This document shows positions 62,729 through 64,000 of a stretch of 64,000 nt of DNA, piece after piece. The notes beneath the pieces were generated by a model, which worked only from the letters and a program-made list of their open reading frames with translations, did not search any database and was not told where the DNA came from. The stretch is from Streptomyces globisporus (GTDB lineage Bacteria > Actinomycetota > Actinomycetes > Streptomycetales > Streptomycetaceae): assembly GCA_014649555.1 (NCBI GenBank), contig BMTG01000002.1:124001-188000 (forward strand), given 5' to 3'. A program made the translations under genes and the position numbers. Within the stretch, counting starts at the first letter, position 1; the number at the start of each line of letters is the position of its first letter.

Positions 62729-63028
62729 CTAGGACAGGTCATGGCGGGCCCACGGCCGCAGCTTCTCCGGATTGCGGACCGCCCAGATCCGGGTGACGCG
62801 GCCGTCGGTGACGTCGAACGAGGCCACGGTCATGACGACGCCGGCGCGCCGGGCCACCAGGCCCGGCGCGCCGTTGACCGACCGCTCCAGGAGTTCGAGC
62901 CCGGGAGCCTTGTCGGCGATGGCGACCCTGTACTGGGCGATGCGCGCGCCGCCCTCGATCGGCCGCAGGACGGCTCCGACCAGGCCGCCGCCGTCGGCGG
63001 TCGTCACCGCGCGGGGTCCCGATTCCAC
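62729..63028 (-). pseudogene. C-terminal fragment of an ECF41/SigJ-type sigma factor (SnoaL-like domain only)
   Basis: The frame encodes about 99 residues resembling only the SnoaL-like extension of ECF41 sigma factors: 'TADGGGLVGAVLRPIEGGAR' at the start, 'VNGAPGLVARRAGVVMTVAS' in the middle and 'RIWAVRNPEKLRPWA' at the end, close to the conserved Asn-Pro-Asp-Lys-Leu motif. Sigma regions 2 and 4 are absent; the DNA upstream is the promoter of the divergent ABC ATPase gene. A GTG at 63028 has no good ribosome site. It may be a decayed sigma gene or, less likely, a stand-alone NTF2-like protein. Confidence 0.6.
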
Positions 63029-63079
63029 GATGCAGTCACCCGCAACAGGTAAATGCCGTCTACAGCTACCCTTCGTGCG

Positions 63080-63931
63080 GTGAACACCGACGCGAAGGGG
63101 CCGACCGACGCCATGGACGGGAACACCGGCATCAGTCACGGGCGTGTGGTCGCCGCCCTCGACGGCGTGAGCATGCGCCGCCACACCAGCGGGCCGGTCA
63201 TCCTCGACGCCGTCGACTGGACCGTCCGGGCCGGCGAGCACTGGGCGCTGCTCGGACCCAACGGGGCCGGAAAGACCAGCGTCCTGCGTCTCGTCGGCGC
63301 CACCGCTTTCCCGACGGCCGGCACGGTCGAGGTCCTCGGCCACCGGCTCGGCCGGGTCGACGTGCGGGACCTGCGCGCCCTGATCGGACACGTCTCCACC
63401 TCCCAGCGCGTCCCGGGCGACCTGACGGGCCACGGCGTCGTCCTGACCGGCCACACCGGCACGGTCCAGCCGCTGTGGCGGAAGTACGACGGCGAGGTGC
63501 GGGACCGGGCCCACGCGCTGCTCGCCGAACTCCAGATCAAGGACCTCGCCGACCGTGAGTACGGCGTCTGCTCGGGCGGCCAGCGCGCCCGGATCCTCAT
63601 CGCCCGCGCCCTCATGGCGGATCCGGCACTGCTGCTGCTCGACGAGCCGTTCAACGCACTCGACCTGCCCTCGCGCGAGGACCTCATCGACACCATGCGC
63701 CATCTCGCCTCGGCCCGGCCCGAGTTGTCGACGGTGACCGTCACCCACCACCTGGAGGAGCTCTCTCCGGCGATCGGCCACGCCCTGCTCCTGCGCGAGG
63801 GGCGCGTTCTGGCGCGCGGGGCGATCGCGGGCGTTCTCACGGCCGAGCGCATGACTGCCTGCTTCGGCCGCCCCATCGAGGTGACCCGGCACGCCGGCCG
63901 CTGGCTGGCACGCGCCGACGGGCCCGCGTAG
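63080..63931 (+). CDS. ABC transporter ATP-binding protein
   Basis: The 283-residue ATPase has Walker A 'LLGPNGAGKTSVLRLVG', signature 'YGVCSGGQRARILIARAL', Walker B 'ALLLLDEPFNALDLPSRE' and the switch His in 'TVTVTHHLEELSP'. The sequence is closest to stand-alone ModF/YlmA-like ATPases. No permease is next to it within the window. GTG 63080 follows a TACCCT -10-like element by 7 bases, so a leaderless transcript is possible; ATG 63053 and 63112 are alternatives. Confidence 0.85.
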   Translation: MNTDAKGPTDAMDGNTGISHGRVVAALDGVSMRRHTSGPVILDAVDWTVRAGEHWALLGPNGAGKTSVLRLVGATAFPTAGTVEVLGHRLGRVDVRDLRALIGHVSTSQRVPGDLTGHGVVLTGHTGTVQPLWRKYDGEVRDRAHALLAELQIKDLADREYGVCSGGQRARILIARALMADPALLLLDEPFNALDLPSREDLIDTMRHLASARPELSTVTVTHHLEELSPAIGHALLLREGRVLARGAIAGVLTAERMTACFGRPIEVTRHAGRWLARADGPA

Positions 63932-64000
63932 ACCGCGGCACGGACGGGCCACGCGTGGGCACGACCACGCCTGGCCCGGGCGTAGGGGCACGGCCCCGCC

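Overview
The window is GC-rich, densely packed DNA that looks like a Streptomyces chromosome arm. Pointers are the strong G/C third-position bias, frequent GTG and a few TTG starts, GTGA/ATGA four-base gene couplings, one TTA-codon gene, and many actinomycete signalling families. Several neighbours recall the Streptomyces coelicolor stretch with the second sdh operon, rmdA, the YxYxxD-repeat lipoprotein, a DGAT and rpfD; that synteny is recalled, not computed. No tRNA, rRNA, CRISPR, phage or insertion sequence was seen.

Layout. 0-2.7 kb: tail of a luciferase-like oxidoreductase, then a short UvrA paralogue. 2.8-7.2 kb: a three-gene succinate dehydrogenase (sdhC-sdhA-sdhB, minus strand) with a divergent LysR regulator and a T-N11-A palindrome between them. 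7.2-10.2 kb: a PAS-GGDEF-EAL cyclic-di-GMP protein (RmdA type) translationally coupled to a methyltransferase. 10.4-16.3 kb: a cell-surface block with a repeat lipoprotein, a polyproline protein, a DUF4239 membrane protein, two small paralogous anchored proteins, a class F sortase and a polysaccharide deacetylase. 16.4-19.7 kb: universal stress protein, CapA-like lipoprotein, an ECF sigma gene overlapping a tail-to-tail zinc anti-sigma gene, and a bldA-type TTA gene. 19.7-23.6 kb: a LytTR regulator / DUF485 / sodium:solute symporter / LytS-type kinase operon. 23.7-33.1 kb: unpaired anti-sigma factor, Fpg/Nei glycosylase, WS/DGAT, PAS-GAF-PP2C-ATPase, lipoprotein, YndJ-DUF1990 pair behind twin operators, and a lipase-maturation-factor-like protein.

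33.1-43.7 kb: a 58-codon gene of unknown function, an atypical SDR, and then a dense stress-signalling region: SigB-type sigma, receiver-PP2C, CHASE3 kinase, stand-alone receiver, RsbW-like ATPase, RidA, HxlR, a degenerate PP2C, MarR and a STAS antagonist. Together these supply every part of a partner-switching sigma circuit. 43.7-47.2 kb: FhuF-like protein, DMT-type membrane protein and an Rpf-LysM-M23 cell-wall enzyme.

47.4-60.8 kb is a carbohydrate and secreted-hydrolase region. A LacI regulator has a perfect GGAGAGCGCTCTCC palindrome in its promoter. The same palindrome core occurs upstream of a secreted clan GH-A glycosidase, a secreted DUF1996 protein and a secreted serine protease, so these look like one regulon. 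Between them lie a NUDIX protein, a ROK repressor with its own operator, an oligosaccharide ABC importer without ATPase plus a GH1 beta-glucosidase, and a PEP-mutase-family enzyme. 60.9-64 kb: a lipoprotein, a PPOX flavoprotein, a leftover C-terminal piece of an ECF41-type sigma factor, and an ABC ATPase.
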